Both the position numbers and the translations under genes were made by a program. 64,000 nt of DNA from Sphingomonadales bacterium (GTDB taxonomy: Bacteria; Pseudomonadota; Alphaproteobacteria; Sphingomonadales; Sphingomonadaceae): NCBI GenBank assembly GCA_017309275.1, contig JAFKLT010000035.1, positions 62,001 to 126,000 on the forward strand. Direction: 5' to 3'. Numbering within the stretch: position 1 is the stretch's first letter; every line of letters begins with the position of its first letter. The notes under the pieces were generated by a model. That model was given only the letters and a program-made list of their open reading frames with translations. It had not been told where the DNA came from and ran no database searches. Positions 43,882 through 52,255 of this stretch are shown here, in pieces.

Positions 43882-45530
43882 TGGGTGGTTCGGAAGGCGA
43901 GGCGAGGGCCGAGGGCGATGGCGTTCCCGTCGTCTTGGATCTTCCTAACGATGAACTCGGCGCTGCGGCTGAAGGGCTTTTCATCTATCTTTGCCCGCGC
44001 GCGCTTATCGTCTGTAACAAGAGTGACCGCGACCGTTCGGGATGGGATTTCGTCGTGGACCTGCCTATGCAGGACGGCATCCTGGACCAGCGCAGCAAGA
44101 CGACCTGTCATGTCCAGCTAAAGGCCACGAAGTCGGTCGGGACTGGCAATGTCCAACTGCGATTGTCCGCCGCGGACTTGCTTGCGAAAAGCCCGCTTCT
44201 CGCGGTCATCATCGTCTTCAGGATGAGGCCCGATGGCACGCCGATCAGGGGCTATGTCGTCCATCTTCTCGGCGCGCCGCTTGAGAAACTGCTCCGCAGG
44301 TTGAGGCACGAGCAATTCATCGGAAACCGCGATATCAACCGACAGTCGATCTCCTTCGACTACCGCAAGCTCGGCCACCCCTTTGAGGTAACGCCGCAGG
44401 GCCTTCGCGCAGCGATCGAACGGGCATGCGGCCCAGATCCTGCCGCCTATTCAGCCGAGAAGCTCGGCCAGCTCGCGGAACTGGGTTACGGTGATGACCG
44501 CATCGTCGGCGACGTCTTCTTCAGACCGGACAGCGACGAGCAGCTGACCCGCGTCGTGCTCGGCATGGTTCCGCTGAAGCCGTTGGCTATTCAGGCCTTC
44601 GACAATCGCTTCGATATGCCGGTGCCCTATGATCACGACATGCTGAACGCGGTTGAGGAGATCATGCTTTCGCCTCCCTCAGCCGGTGGTTGCGAGATCG
44701 TGGTGACCGGCGCGCCACTGACCCCGCCTGCTACCTTCCACGCCGAGATATTCTTCGCGCCTCCCTTCGACGCGCGCCTGCGGATGCTCATCCGTCACGC
44801 CGACTTCAGCTTCCTGTTCCATGAGCGCGAGGCGGATTTCGAGACCAAGGGCATCTTCGAGCAGGGCGGCCGGACGCTCGACGACCTCGTGATGCTGCTC
44901 CGCGCAATGGCCAACCTCGCCTCGGGCGAAGGTGCAATCGTAATGAGCGGTGACGACGGTCGCTTTGGCCCGATCAAACTGCCTATGAGCAATGTGCTAA
45001 CCGGCCCCGACGTCGAGGACCTGCCGGCGCTTTACAAGATCGCCTCCGATTGGCGGCGGTTGCTTGAACTGGCCGGCGTGCGATCCAAGGCCTCCCTCGC
45101 GATTGGTGACCTGTGGGACAGCCGCTGGATCCAGCTGGCTGCGGATCTGCTTCTTCGGGCAAAGCCAGAGGCTCGGTTCGCATTCGACACGGATACAATC
45201 GCGGGGGATGGGGGCGCCTTAAAGGCGATCTACTTCAACAGTGCCGAGCTCGCGGGCGACGGCATTAGCTACGGCGTTGAGATTGAACTTCAGCCCACCA
45301 CGCGTGATCAGCGCGTCTACAGTTCGGTATCCTTTCGACCAATTGACGTGCGGCCGATGGTCCCCGATCTCTATGAGTACATGGAGGAGCTTGCATCACG
45401 ATATGAGCATCCAATCATGATTCACCCCGATCACCTGCGGGAGGTCGGTCCGGAGCGGCTTGAGGTCGCCGAAGCCGTAGGTAACGGATCGGATTCTGGT
45501 CGGGAAACGCCGCTCCCTAGCCGTCAATGA
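43872..45530 (+). CDS. Large protein with DUF4365-like nuclease-fold N-terminus
   Basis: 552 residues from GTG 43872, chosen because GGGAGG is five bases upstream and the start lies within the DUF2971 gene. The N-terminal region (residues 15-100) has CNKSDRDRSGWDFVVDLPM and HVQLKATKSVG: an acidic residue followed by QxK, as in PD-(D/E)xK-like DUF4365 domains. The rest (residues 150-540) matches no family I know and looks globular. The pair with DUF2971 may be a two-gene defence module. Function is inferred from fold pattern and context only. Confidence 0.68.
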   Translation: MAVMGGSEGEARAEGDGVPVVLDLPNDELGAAAEGLFIYLCPRALIVCNKSDRDRSGWDFVVDLPMQDGILDQRSKTTCHVQLKATKSVGTGNVQLRLSAADLLAKSPLLAVIIVFRMRPDGTPIRGYVVHLLGAPLEKLLRRLRHEQFIGNRDINRQSISFDYRKLGHPFEVTPQGLRAAIERACGPDPAAYSAEKLGQLAELGYGDDRIVGDVFFRPDSDEQLTRVVLGMVPLKPLAIQAFDNRFDMPVPYDHDMLNAVEEIMLSPPSAGGCEIVVTGAPLTPPATFHAEIFFAPPFDARLRMLIRHADFSFLFHEREADFETKGIFEQGGRTLDDLVMLLRAMANLASGEGAIVMSGDDGRFGPIKLPMSNVLTGPDVEDLPALYKIASDWRRLLELAGVRSKASLAIGDLWDSRWIQLAADLLLRAKPEARFAFDTDTIAGDGGALKAIYFNSAELAGDGISYGVEIELQPTTRDQRVYSSVSFRPIDVRPMVPDLYEYMEELASRYEHPIMIHPDHLREVGPERLEVAEAVGNGSDSGRETPLPSRQ

Positions 45531-45602
45531 CCTCAACGGTTCCGGTTTATCGGCTTGATGGACCGCGGACGCCCTGAGCTCGCAACTTACACTTCGCACC
45601 TT

Positions 45603-45953
45603 CTACCCGGGTGGCTTCGTCGATTTGCTGGCGAGAACTTCGATGAACTTCTCTGCAATATCGAGATCATAGGAATTCAACCCGTCCAGATGCTTTTGGA
45701 GCTTCTGCGCAGCCACGGACGTGCCCACATCCTCGCTGCGCCCGAGCAGATAGTCGGTCGTAACATCGAGCGCGTCGGCGAGCCTCAGCAGATTGTCGAA
45801 AGATGGTTTGCGACCGCCACCTTCGAAATGCGAGATCGAACTTGCCGGGAGGCCAGTTTTTTTTGCTAGGTCGCCTTGGCTGATTTTCCTTGCATCACGG
45901 GCACTTGCAAGCCGGGCCCGGAAAATCTCACCTGATCCGCTGTTATCGGTCAT
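45603..45953 (-). CDS. XRE-family transcriptional regulator
   Basis: 116 residues. The N-terminal helix-turn-helix (residues 12-70: ARLASARDARKISQGDLAKKTGLPASSISHFEGGGRKPSFDNLLRLADALDVTTDYLLG) is of the cro/C1 type, followed by a short helical tail. It is divergent from the ubiquitin-like operon and shares its 119-base intergenic region, so it most likely represses that operon and itself. Confidence 0.92.
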   Translation of the reverse strand: MTDNSGSGEIFRARLASARDARKISQGDLAKKTGLPASSISHFEGGGRKPSFDNLLRLADALDVTTDYLLGRSEDVGTSVAAQKLQKHLDGLNSYDLDIAEKFIEVLASKSTKPPG

Positions 45954-45974
45954 GGCGATTTCGCGATGAATATA

Positions 45975-46038
45975 TTGACATAAACGACATGTTTCCTATT
46001 TTAGCGTTATCGACACGATCATCATGTCGAAAACGTCA
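45975..46038 (+). promoter_or_regulatory. Promoter and candidate XRE operators of the Ubl operon
   Basis: TTGACA (45975-45980) and TATTTT (45997-46002) with 16 bases between form a reasonable -35/-10 promoter for the Ubl operon. A quasi-palindrome TGACATAAACGACA overlaps the -35 (45976-45989), and a second, TGTCGAAAACGTCA, lies downstream at 46025-46038; both have TG-N-C...G-N-CA symmetry and TTGAC/CGACAT halves in opposite orientation. These are candidate sites for the divergent XRE regulator. Confidence 0.55.
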
Positions 46039-46072
46039 ACAAGGCGCAAGTGCCTTCGTATGGAGAAATGTT

Positions 46073-46750
46073 GTGACGAACGAGAATTCCATGTCTGGGC
46101 GCTTTGCGATCACGATCGACGGCGTCGAACATCTGCTGAGCGACCCACTGGTCAAGGGCCGCGACCTGCTCGAAATCGCGGGCCGTATCCCGGTCGACGA
46201 GCATCTGCTCTTCTATCGCCAGGGCGACGGGTTGCTCGAAGACATCAACCTCGCTGAAGAAATCGACCTTCGCGCGAGCGGCAAGGAAGAGTTCAGCTCG
46301 GTGAAGGCCGACCGCCTCTTCTTCCTTGTCGTCGACGGGCGCCGTTTCCCTTGGGGTAAGGATGAGATCAGCGGCGCGGAACTCCGCGTTCTCGCGCTAG
46401 TGCCGGCGGCTAAGGATATCTTTTTCGACCCGAAGGGCGGCAGGGACGACCTCGTCGAGGATACCGAGAGCGTCACCCTCAAGGGCAAGGAGGTCGAGCA
46501 CTTCTACACTGCCGACCGCTCGGACGAACCGCGTTACGTCAATGTTGACCTCAACGGGGACAAGGTCCGGATCCTCGCCGGCGACTATACGACCGAAACG
46601 TTGAAGGACGCGCTCGGCGTATCGGCTGATCTCGACCTCGACGTCGTCGACAAGCAGGGCAGCTTCCGCACCCTGCAGCCCGGCGAGGCGATCCGCGTGA
46701 TCGCCCGCATGAAGTTCGTCAGCCACGTTCGCCAGGGCGGCTCCTCGTGA
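46073..46750 (+). CDS. Triple ubiquitin-like domain protein (multi-ubiquitin family)
   Basis: 225 residues from GTG 46073, with GGAGA six bases before; ATG 46091 is the alternative. Three tandem beta-grasp Ubl domains can be read, at about residues 11-80 (FAITIDGVEHLLSDPLVKGR), 81-150 (LFFLVVDGRRFPWG) and 151-225 (RYVNVDLNGDKVRILAGDY). The C-terminus ends HVRQGGSS, a Gly-Gly motif followed by two residues, as in ubiquitin precursors that must be trimmed. It is the first gene of the E2-JAB-E1 operon and the likely conjugated modifier. Whether the chain stays intact is unknown. Confidence 0.88.
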   Translation: MTNENSMSGRFAITIDGVEHLLSDPLVKGRDLLEIAGRIPVDEHLLFYRQGDGLLEDINLAEEIDLRASGKEEFSSVKADRLFFLVVDGRRFPWGKDEISGAELRVLALVPAAKDIFFDPKGGRDDLVEDTESVTLKGKEVEHFYTADRSDEPRYVNVDLNGDKVRILAGDYTTETLKDALGVSADLDLDVVDKQGSFRTLQPGEAIRVIARMKFVSHVRQGGSS

Positions 46751-47076
46751 ATGCCGAAGATCAGTTCGACCGCATCAAGGCCATCTACCCGGATGCGGTC
46801 GCGCTGGTCGAAGGTGGCCGTACCTTCGTCCATCTGCCCGGGCTGGTGATCGCGACGCGGGCGGGACCGGTGACGCGCGATGCGCTGCTCTGCCCTCACG
46901 AGCATAGCGGCTATAAGACGCGGCTCTTCCTTAACGCCGCCGTTCCCGGTCATCTCGCAAACTGGACCCAGCACAATCTCTTCACCCGGAACTGGTTTTG
47001 CTGGTCCTGGAACTACATCGAGGCAGAACAGCCATGGACTTCCATCCTTGCAAATCATCTGGCGGCCTTCCGGTGA
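46747..47076 (+). CDS. E2-like ubiquitin-conjugating enzyme (Prok-E2_E type)
   Basis: 109 residues from GTG 46747, overlapping the Ubl stop. The small UBC-like fold has the segments LPGLVIATRAGPVTRDALLCPHEHSG and NWTQHNLFTRNWFCWSWNYIEAEQPW. The candidate catalytic cysteine is Cys85 (WFCWSW), with His76 nearby; Cys49 is the other possibility. This family is short compared with eukaryotic E2 enzymes. In the operon it should take the Ubl from the E1 and pass it to a target. Confidence 0.82.
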   Translation: MNAEDQFDRIKAIYPDAVALVEGGRTFVHLPGLVIATRAGPVTRDALLCPHEHSGYKTRLFLNAAVPGHLANWTQHNLFTRNWFCWSWNYIEAEQPWTSILANHLAAFR

Positions 47077-47582
47077 ACGTCCATTTCAAGATCCGCGCCC
47101 CGCTTCTCGACGCCATTCGAGGCGACTTGAGGCGGCGTCACGCCTTCGCATATGAGCGCGTTGGCTGGATTTCGGCGGGCGTGTCGCGCATCGGCGATGG
47201 CAGCCTATTTCTCCTCGCGCAGGATTATCACCCGGTCGAGGACGCCGACTATATCGACGACCCGAGCGTCGGCGCGATGATGGGGTCAAAGGCAATCCGC
47301 AAGGCGCTGCAGCGCAGCTACCAGTCGCGGACTGCGGCGCTGCACGTCCATATGCACGAACATCGCGGCCGTCCCGGGTTCAGCGGCACTGACATTCGCG
47401 AGAATGCGAAGTTCGTGCCCGACTTCTTCAACGTCGCCGCACATGTACCGCATGGCGCGATCGTGCTGAGCGCCGACAATATAGCGGGAGACCTCTGGCT
47501 TGCGCGTGGTCAGGGACCGCTCCCCATTGCCCGGTTCACCGCGGTCGGCGCCACCCTCTGGATGGAAGGAGCGATGTCATGA
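47073..47582 (+). CDS. JAB/JAMM metalloprotease (deubiquitinase-like)
   Basis: 169 residues from GTG 47073, overlapping the E2 stop. The zinc site is complete: Glu28 (FAYERVGW), histidines 93 and 95 (LHVHMHEHRGR), Ser104 and Asp107 (GFSGTDIREN), the JAMM pattern H-x-H-x8-S-x2-D. It probably trims the two residues after Gly-Gly of the Ubl protein or removes Ubl from targets. The start of the E1 gene overlaps its stop. Confidence 0.88.
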   Translation: MNVHFKIRAPLLDAIRGDLRRRHAFAYERVGWISAGVSRIGDGSLFLLAQDYHPVEDADYIDDPSVGAMMGSKAIRKALQRSYQSRTAALHVHMHEHRGRPGFSGTDIRENAKFVPDFFNVAAHVPHGAIVLSADNIAGDLWLARGQGPLPIARFTAVGATLWMEGAMS

Positions 47583-48487
47583 GCCGCTATGACCGGCAGG
47601 ATTTTCTGGGGCCGGACAGCGACGCCCGGCTCCGCGCCGTGACGATCGGCATCGTCGGCCTCGGCGGCGGCGGTTCGCATGTGGTGCAGCAGCTCGCCCA
47701 TCTGGGAATCGGGGGCTTCGTCTGCGTCGATCCCGATATCGTCGAGGACAGCAATCTCAACCGCCTCGTCGGTGCAACCGCCGCCGACGCCGAGAACGCG
47801 ACGCCGAAAGCGGATGTCGCCGAACGAATGGTGCGCGGGCTCGTCGCGGCGCCGCGTTTCCTTGCTCTTGCATGCAGGTGGCAGGATGCAACCGAGGCGC
47901 TCGCCGAATGCGACATCATCGTCGGCGGCGTCGATTCCTACCGCGAACGGAGCGAACTCGAAGCCTTCTGCCGCCGGATGATGATCCCCTGTATCGATAT
48001 GGGCATGGACGTTCACGACCTCGGCGATCAATTCGCGATCGGCGGCCAGGTCATCCTGTCTTCCCCGGGCGGGCCATGCCTCTGGTGCCTTGGCGTTCTC
48101 ACCGACGCGCGGCTTGAGCAAGAGGCGCAGAAATATGGCGCCGCCGGCGGCAAACCGCAGGTGGTCTGGCCGAACGGCGTGCTGGCGTCGTTGGCCGTGG
48201 GCCTCGTCATGCAACTGCTGCTGCCGTGGATGCGCGAACCCGTCGCCAGCGTCTACCTCGAATATGATGGCAATCGTCATCAGGTCGCGACAAGCAATCG
48301 CTTAAAGGCGGTCGCCGGGCAAACATGTCGGCACCATGGCGCATGCGAGACCGGTGACCCGCTGTTCGATGTTCGACGTCCGGCGCCGGCAAGGCAGTCA
48401 GAAACGGAACGGGAGGAGACGCGCGTGGCGCCGACCAGCGGATCGTGGTGGCGCCGCCTGTTAAGCCAGCTTGGCGTCCGAATCTGA
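47579..48487 (+). CDS. E1-like ThiF-family activating enzyme
   Basis: 302 residues. The adenylation domain has the nucleotide-binding loop GIVGLGGGGSHVVQQLAHLGIG, DPDIVEDSNLNRL (Asp/Arg for ATP) and GGVDSYRERSELEAFCRR. Zinc-site cysteines are in GPCLWCLG and TCRHHGAC. It would adenylate the C-terminal glycine of the Ubl and load it on the E2. ATG 47579 overlaps the JAB stop. The C-terminal 50 residues are basic and tail-like. Its 3' end overlaps the convergent protease gene by 27 bases. Confidence 0.9.
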   Translation: MSRYDRQDFLGPDSDARLRAVTIGIVGLGGGGSHVVQQLAHLGIGGFVCVDPDIVEDSNLNRLVGATAADAENATPKADVAERMVRGLVAAPRFLALACRWQDATEALAECDIIVGGVDSYRERSELEAFCRRMMIPCIDMGMDVHDLGDQFAIGGQVILSSPGGPCLWCLGVLTDARLEQEAQKYGAAGGKPQVVWPNGVLASLAVGLVMQLLLPWMREPVASVYLEYDGNRHQVATSNRLKAVAGQTCRHHGACETGDPLFDVRRPAPARQSETEREETRVAPTSGSWWRRLLSQLGVRI

Positions 48488-50140
48488 CCCGGCGTCCGGC
48501 ACTTCGCACTGGTCGAAGTCGGGCCAATTGCGGACCTTGGGCAGGAAGGGTTCGGCTTCGTCGGTCGTCCGGAAAATGAGGTTATAAGTCTGGGTCGGGC
48601 TGTCGGCGTCAAACGTCCAGAACATCGAAAGCCCGGGCACCTGGACGATCAGCATGCTCTCGCCGAACTTGCTGCCTGTCGCGTCGACGACGACATGGGC
48701 ACGCACCTTCCGCTGGCACTGGTCGAAACCGCGAAGATCGTCGGGAAGCGAGAATTCGGTCACCCACACGTAGCGTGGATATTGGTGTCGGAAGATTTCG
48801 AACTTGAAGATATCGGGAAGCCGATTGCGGAGCGTCCTGCCCTTATAACGCCAGCCATAGGTAAGATAGGTCCGCGCCACGAGTCTTGAAGGCGAAACCG
48901 CAAAAAAGGAGGGATCGACGGCGATCGCCTTGCCGAGTGCAGCACTGCCTTCGCCGGCGCGCATGCGGGCGAGTTCGCGATACTCTTCGATGCGCTCGAC
49001 GCAGCTCGCAAGAAAGTCGCGGCTCAGTGTTTCGGCAACTTCGCCGGTCATGAACACCTTCCCGGGCAGCGGCGTCACTGAATAAACCGCATCCTCTTCG
49101 AGCGTCCACGGATAGGCACCGGGCGCGCCCGCCTCCAGCGCGTCGTCCTTGTAGACCGGCAGGCGGCAGACCGGCCCCCTCTGGTCGTCGGCGACGATGA
49201 GATGCGAAATCAGTTCGGCCGAGGTCGGGTCATCGGGCAGGTCGTCATCGCCGCGTTCGCGCATCACCCGGCCGATGGCAACGACAGCATGGCCGACCGT
49301 CGCGCCGTCCCGGCCCTTTAGCCCGATCAGCACTGGGATGCCGGAATCGAGATAACGACCAATCACCTCATGCAGAGGCTTGATGCCGACCCCTTGTTCG
49401 ACCGCGGCCTTGCCGAGATCGAAGACCGGATGACGGTCCATCGCCCGTAGCGCCCGGATTATGTTGTCGGGCCTCAGGAACTCCGATCCGGCGGGAAGTG
49501 AGCGGGTCACGAAATTGTCTGTGGGCTTCAGCGCCGCATCATTGATGTCAGGCATCGAGAACCAGGGTCCGCCATGCGCGCGATGGAAATGGCGTCCTGC
49601 CATCCAGATTGCCGCCTGCGCGCAGGCGCCGACGCGTGTGTCTTGCTGGGTGAGCGGGAATCCCGTGACAGTAAGGTCAGCCCCCACGAGGTGAACGGGA
49701 TAATCCGCCGTTACGTCGATGATCGTCGAGGGGTCGGAAGCAATCGCAGCTGCCGAGATTACCGCCGCTGCAACCGGCGCGTGGGAAACGGGGCGCAGCA
49801 CCACAAAGCCAAGATAGTCGTCGTCATGTGAAGCGACCTCGCGCGACAGGCCTTCGGGGCTATCGACCTTGCCGAGATACGAAAGGTCACACCCGAAGAA
49901 GTGGAGACGCTGGCAATATTTGAGATAGGGATGGAATAGGGTCGAATAGAAGGCCGAATAGGCGGCGGAGAAGTCGCGGTCGATATAGGCCCGCTCGAGG
50001 AGATAGGCCTTCGCACCCGCCTCCCTGTAATCGCGTAGCAATTGTTGCAGCAGCGCGGACTCGTCGGCCCCCACCAATTCGGCCAATTCAGTCCAGTCGT
50101 CTTCGCCGAGCAGGGGTCCTACCTGGATTTGAGCCTGCAT
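48461..50140 (-). CDS. Papain/C39-like cysteine protease, convergent with the Ubl operon
   Basis: 559 residues. Residues 155-325 carry a papain-like triad pattern: TQQDTRVGACAQAAIWMAGR (Gln166 and candidate Cys173), GHAVVAIGRV (His284), and ISHLIVADDQ (Asp318 or 319). The flanking N-terminal 150 and C-terminal 230 residues match no family I recognise. Convergence with, and 27-base overlap with, the E1 gene suggest that the two units were inherited together. It could be a deubiquitinase-like effector or regulator of the system; substrate unknown. The C39-like assignment is by motif only. Confidence 0.68.
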   Translation of the reverse strand: MQAQIQVGPLLGEDDWTELAELVGADESALLQQLLRDYREAGAKAYLLERAYIDRDFSAAYSAFYSTLFHPYLKYCQRLHFFGCDLSYLGKVDSPEGLSREVASHDDDYLGFVVLRPVSHAPVAAAVISAAAIASDPSTIIDVTADYPVHLVGADLTVTGFPLTQQDTRVGACAQAAIWMAGRHFHRAHGGPWFSMPDINDAALKPTDNFVTRSLPAGSEFLRPDNIIRALRAMDRHPVFDLGKAAVEQGVGIKPLHEVIGRYLDSGIPVLIGLKGRDGATVGHAVVAIGRVMRERGDDDLPDDPTSAELISHLIVADDQRGPVCRLPVYKDDALEAGAPGAYPWTLEEDAVYSVTPLPGKVFMTGEVAETLSRDFLASCVERIEEYRELARMRAGEGSAALGKAIAVDPSFFAVSPSRLVARTYLTYGWRYKGRTLRNRLPDIFKFEIFRHQYPRYVWVTEFSLPDDLRGFDQCQRKVRAHVVVDATGSKFGESMLIVQVPGLSMFWTFDADSPTQTYNLIFRTTDEAEPFLPKVRNWPDFDQCEVPDAGSDSDAKLA

Positions 50141-50158
50141 TCAGCGATTGCCTCCCGA

Positions 50159-50350
50159 TCAGCCGCGGTTCGCGCCGACGACGAAATTTCCGAGTCGCTG
50201 TTCTGCCGCGAGCGTCAGCTCTTCGAGCCGTTCGATTTCTTCGACGGCCTTCTTCGATGGTCGAAGATTGAAGTGCTTGAATTCCTTGCGATTGGAAATC
50301 TCTACACGTCCGTAGGTATTGTCCGCGAGTAACTTTATACCATTTTTCAT
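50159..50350 (-). CDS. Small charged protein, unknown function
   Basis: 63 residues from ATG 50350, preceded by a very strong GGAGGACCC. It reads MKNGIKLLADNTYGRVEI and then a lysine/glutamate-rich helix (KAVEEIERLEELTLAAEQRLGNF). It ends 18 bases before the protease gene start, on the same strand, so the two probably form one transcript. A long hairpin lies before it. It may be a regulator or a protein carrier, but no family is recognised. Confidence 0.68.
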   Translation of the reverse strand: MKNGIKLLADNTYGRVEISNRKEFKHFNLRPSKKAVEEIERLEELTLAAEQRLGNFVVGANRG

Positions 50351-50361
50351 GGGTCCTCCTC

Positions 50362-50407
50362 GCGAATCGAACGCGCCCTGCCGGGCCGGCAGGGCGCAAT
50401 GATTCGC
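50362..50407. repeat. Long interrupted palindrome before the small charged gene
   Basis: The inner arms GCGCCCTGCCGG (50373-50384) and CCGGCAGGGCGC (50386-50397) pair perfectly around one base. Outer arms GCGAATC (50362-50368) and GATTCGC (50401-50407) extend the structure. It lies 12 bases before the small gene's start, next to its ribosome binding site, and could be a cruciform operator, a transcript-end hairpin, or a structured leader that hides the ribosome site. Confidence 0.75.
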
Positions 50408-50547
50408 TTTCGCTACGAAACACAGGGCGAGTCGGCAATGAATATCGCCGCCGTTTAGCCCCAAAACTGCAGTATTCCTTAAAGGCCGCACGACTTTCTG
50501 CGAACCGGTTGGGAATTTCTGTTCCGAATCCAGTTGGATGTCGGCGA

Positions 50548-51588
50548 TCATTGGCCGTTCACCTTGGCTTCGATTTTCTCGGTGGTTGCGATGATTTCGT
50601 CGAAGGCTGGAGCCTTGCCGAAGATCATTGCCTCGGTTGCGGCATAGTCGCGCCGCAGCGCCTCGCGCATCGCCTTGGCCGGCGCGAGGCTGAAACTTCC
50701 TTTCGCCGCTGAGGCGAGGTCGAAGTCGGGTCGATTGAAGAACATGCGGGCATGACGCACGCAGTCGGCGCCAAGTTCATCCTTCTCCATCGCTTCGCGG
50801 CCAAGCGTGGTATCCGCAAGGCAGTGAAGGTCATAATAGTGGCGCGATATACGCTGGCCCTCATTCTTGAGGACGCCTCGGCGATCGAACCAACTGCGCA
50901 GCCCGTGCGCGATGACGATCTTGTCCCAGAAGGTCCGCTCGGCGTCGATCGTCGTTACTTCGGCAACCGCGAGATCTAGATCCGGCAACTCTTCGGCGAC
51001 ATAGGGCGTGACCGTGGCTTTGCCGTTCGGATCGAGCGCCGATTTGGCACCAGATTCGATGCGGACGGCTGGCTTGATATAGCTCGCTTCGTCATGTTCG
51101 AGCGACGGATACCAGACTAGCAGGGTCTGGGAGTCGCGGTCGGCCTTGTCGATCTCTACGCGTCCCGCGCCGTTCGTGGCCTCGGCGAGGCGCGCCGCGA
51201 TATCGGTCTGGAGAGGACCGGTGATATAAGTGCTGCAGGCGTCCCGGATGGCGTCGAGTCTCGCTTCACGCTTTTTGCCCGACAACGCTTCGAGCTCGTC
51301 GACGCTCGCGGCTTCGCCGAGATCGTCCCTGTATATGGTGACGTCGATATCCTCGGAAAAGCGCTTGATGAGGCCGTGCGCCTTCGAAAGCGAGGTGCCG
51401 CCCTTGAAGAGCAGCCGTGGCTGGTCGGCGCTGCGCTCATGATAGAGCTGGTCCAGCGTCCAGCAGACCCAGAAATCCTTCTCGACATTGCCGAGCGGCG
51501 TGCCAAGCCGGTTCGCGGCCGACAGGAACAGGTCCCGGCGATCGGCTTCTCTCGACCCGATGATCTGCTGGTAGCCGGCGCGGGTCAC
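50548..51588 (-). CDS. AbiEii-family nucleotidyltransferase toxin, second copy
   Basis: 346 residues. The nucleotidyltransferase core is seen in LLFKGGTSLSKAHGLIKRFSEDIDVTIYRDD (GG-S and DxD metal ligands) and later ERTFWDKIVIAHGLRSWF and ISRHYYDLHCLAD. It differs strongly from the copy near 26 kb. It overlaps the stop of the DUF6088 gene by four bases. Growth-inhibiting nucleotidyl transfer is expected from the family. Confidence 0.9.
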   Translation of the reverse strand: MTRAGYQQIIGSREADRRDLFLSAANRLGTPLGNVEKDFWVCWTLDQLYHERSADQPRLLFKGGTSLSKAHGLIKRFSEDIDVTIYRDDLGEAASVDELEALSGKKREARLDAIRDACSTYITGPLQTDIAARLAEATNGAGRVEIDKADRDSQTLLVWYPSLEHDEASYIKPAVRIESGAKSALDPNGKATVTPYVAEELPDLDLAVAEVTTIDAERTFWDKIVIAHGLRSWFDRRGVLKNEGQRISRHYYDLHCLADTTLGREAMEKDELGADCVRHARMFFNRPDFDLASAAKGSFSLAPAKAMREALRRDYAATEAMIFGKAPAFDEIIATTEKIEAKVNGQ

Positions 51589-52253
51589 GCGCGCCGCACC
51601 TTGGCCGGCGTGACGAGTTCGCGGAGGAAGTCCTGCATCCAGATCGGAAGTGCGGCGAGGCCGTCCTTCAAGTCCTTGCGAAGGGTCCGGCCGTGCCTTG
51701 GGTCCAACAATATCGCGGAGAGCGCGTCATAGACGCGAGTGCGCTCCTCTTCGCTGCGGTCGATCACATCCTTGAGCCAATAGAGTGCTTGCACGATTCG
51801 CATTGCAGGGCGGCCAGCCCAATAGAGGCGGCTCGGAGCGGCGTGCTTGAAGGTGATTTCTTGGTTGCCGAGCGTGATCGGTTTCAGCCGCGCATCCACC
51901 AAGACCTCGATCCGCGCCGGCACAGCCGTCGTCAGGCCGAGGTCGTTAGCGGCTGTCATGCCGTCGACAACCATGCGGGCTTGGTCCCGGCGAATGACCG
52001 CCTCGATGACCGCGCGATAATCGGGGACCGAGGGCTTGCCCGTAAGTTCGTTGTGGACGGGGCGATCGTAGAGCCCTCGATCGATGCGGCGGAGTTCGCC
52101 AGCCTTGGTCAGACGCTGTAAATTCTTGTCGATGACCTGCCGGTTGCCGAGGTCGCTGAAGTCTGCCGGGGTCCATGCTTGGCCCAGCTTTCGCTTTACT
52201 CGGCGCATGATGTTCCTGCCCACATCATCGTCGGCTCCGGACGATTTCCCCAT
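51585..52253 (-). CDS. DUF6088/AbiEi-like antitoxin and DNA-binding protein
   Basis: 222 residues if ATG 52253 (MGKSSGADDDVGRNIMRRV) starts it; ATGs at 52208 (good GGCAGGA site) and 52256 are alternatives. The winged helix (TPADFSDLGNRQVIDKNLQRLTKAGELRRIDRGLYDRP) is the DNA-binding part, and the C-terminal domain (AANDLGLTTAVPARIEVLVDARL) resembles AbiEi. It precedes the AbiEii toxin with a four-base overlap, making a type IV toxin-antitoxin pair. The operator array starts immediately upstream. Confidence 0.86.
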   Translation of the reverse strand: MGKSSGADDDVGRNIMRRVKRKLGQAWTPADFSDLGNRQVIDKNLQRLTKAGELRRIDRGLYDRPVHNELTGKPSVPDYRAVIEAVIRRDQARMVVDGMTAANDLGLTTAVPARIEVLVDARLKPITLGNQEITFKHAAPSRLYWAGRPAMRIVQALYWLKDVIDRSEEERTRVYDALSAILLDPRHGRTLRKDLKDGLAALPIWMQDFLRELVTPAKVRRA

Positions 52254-52255
52254 CA

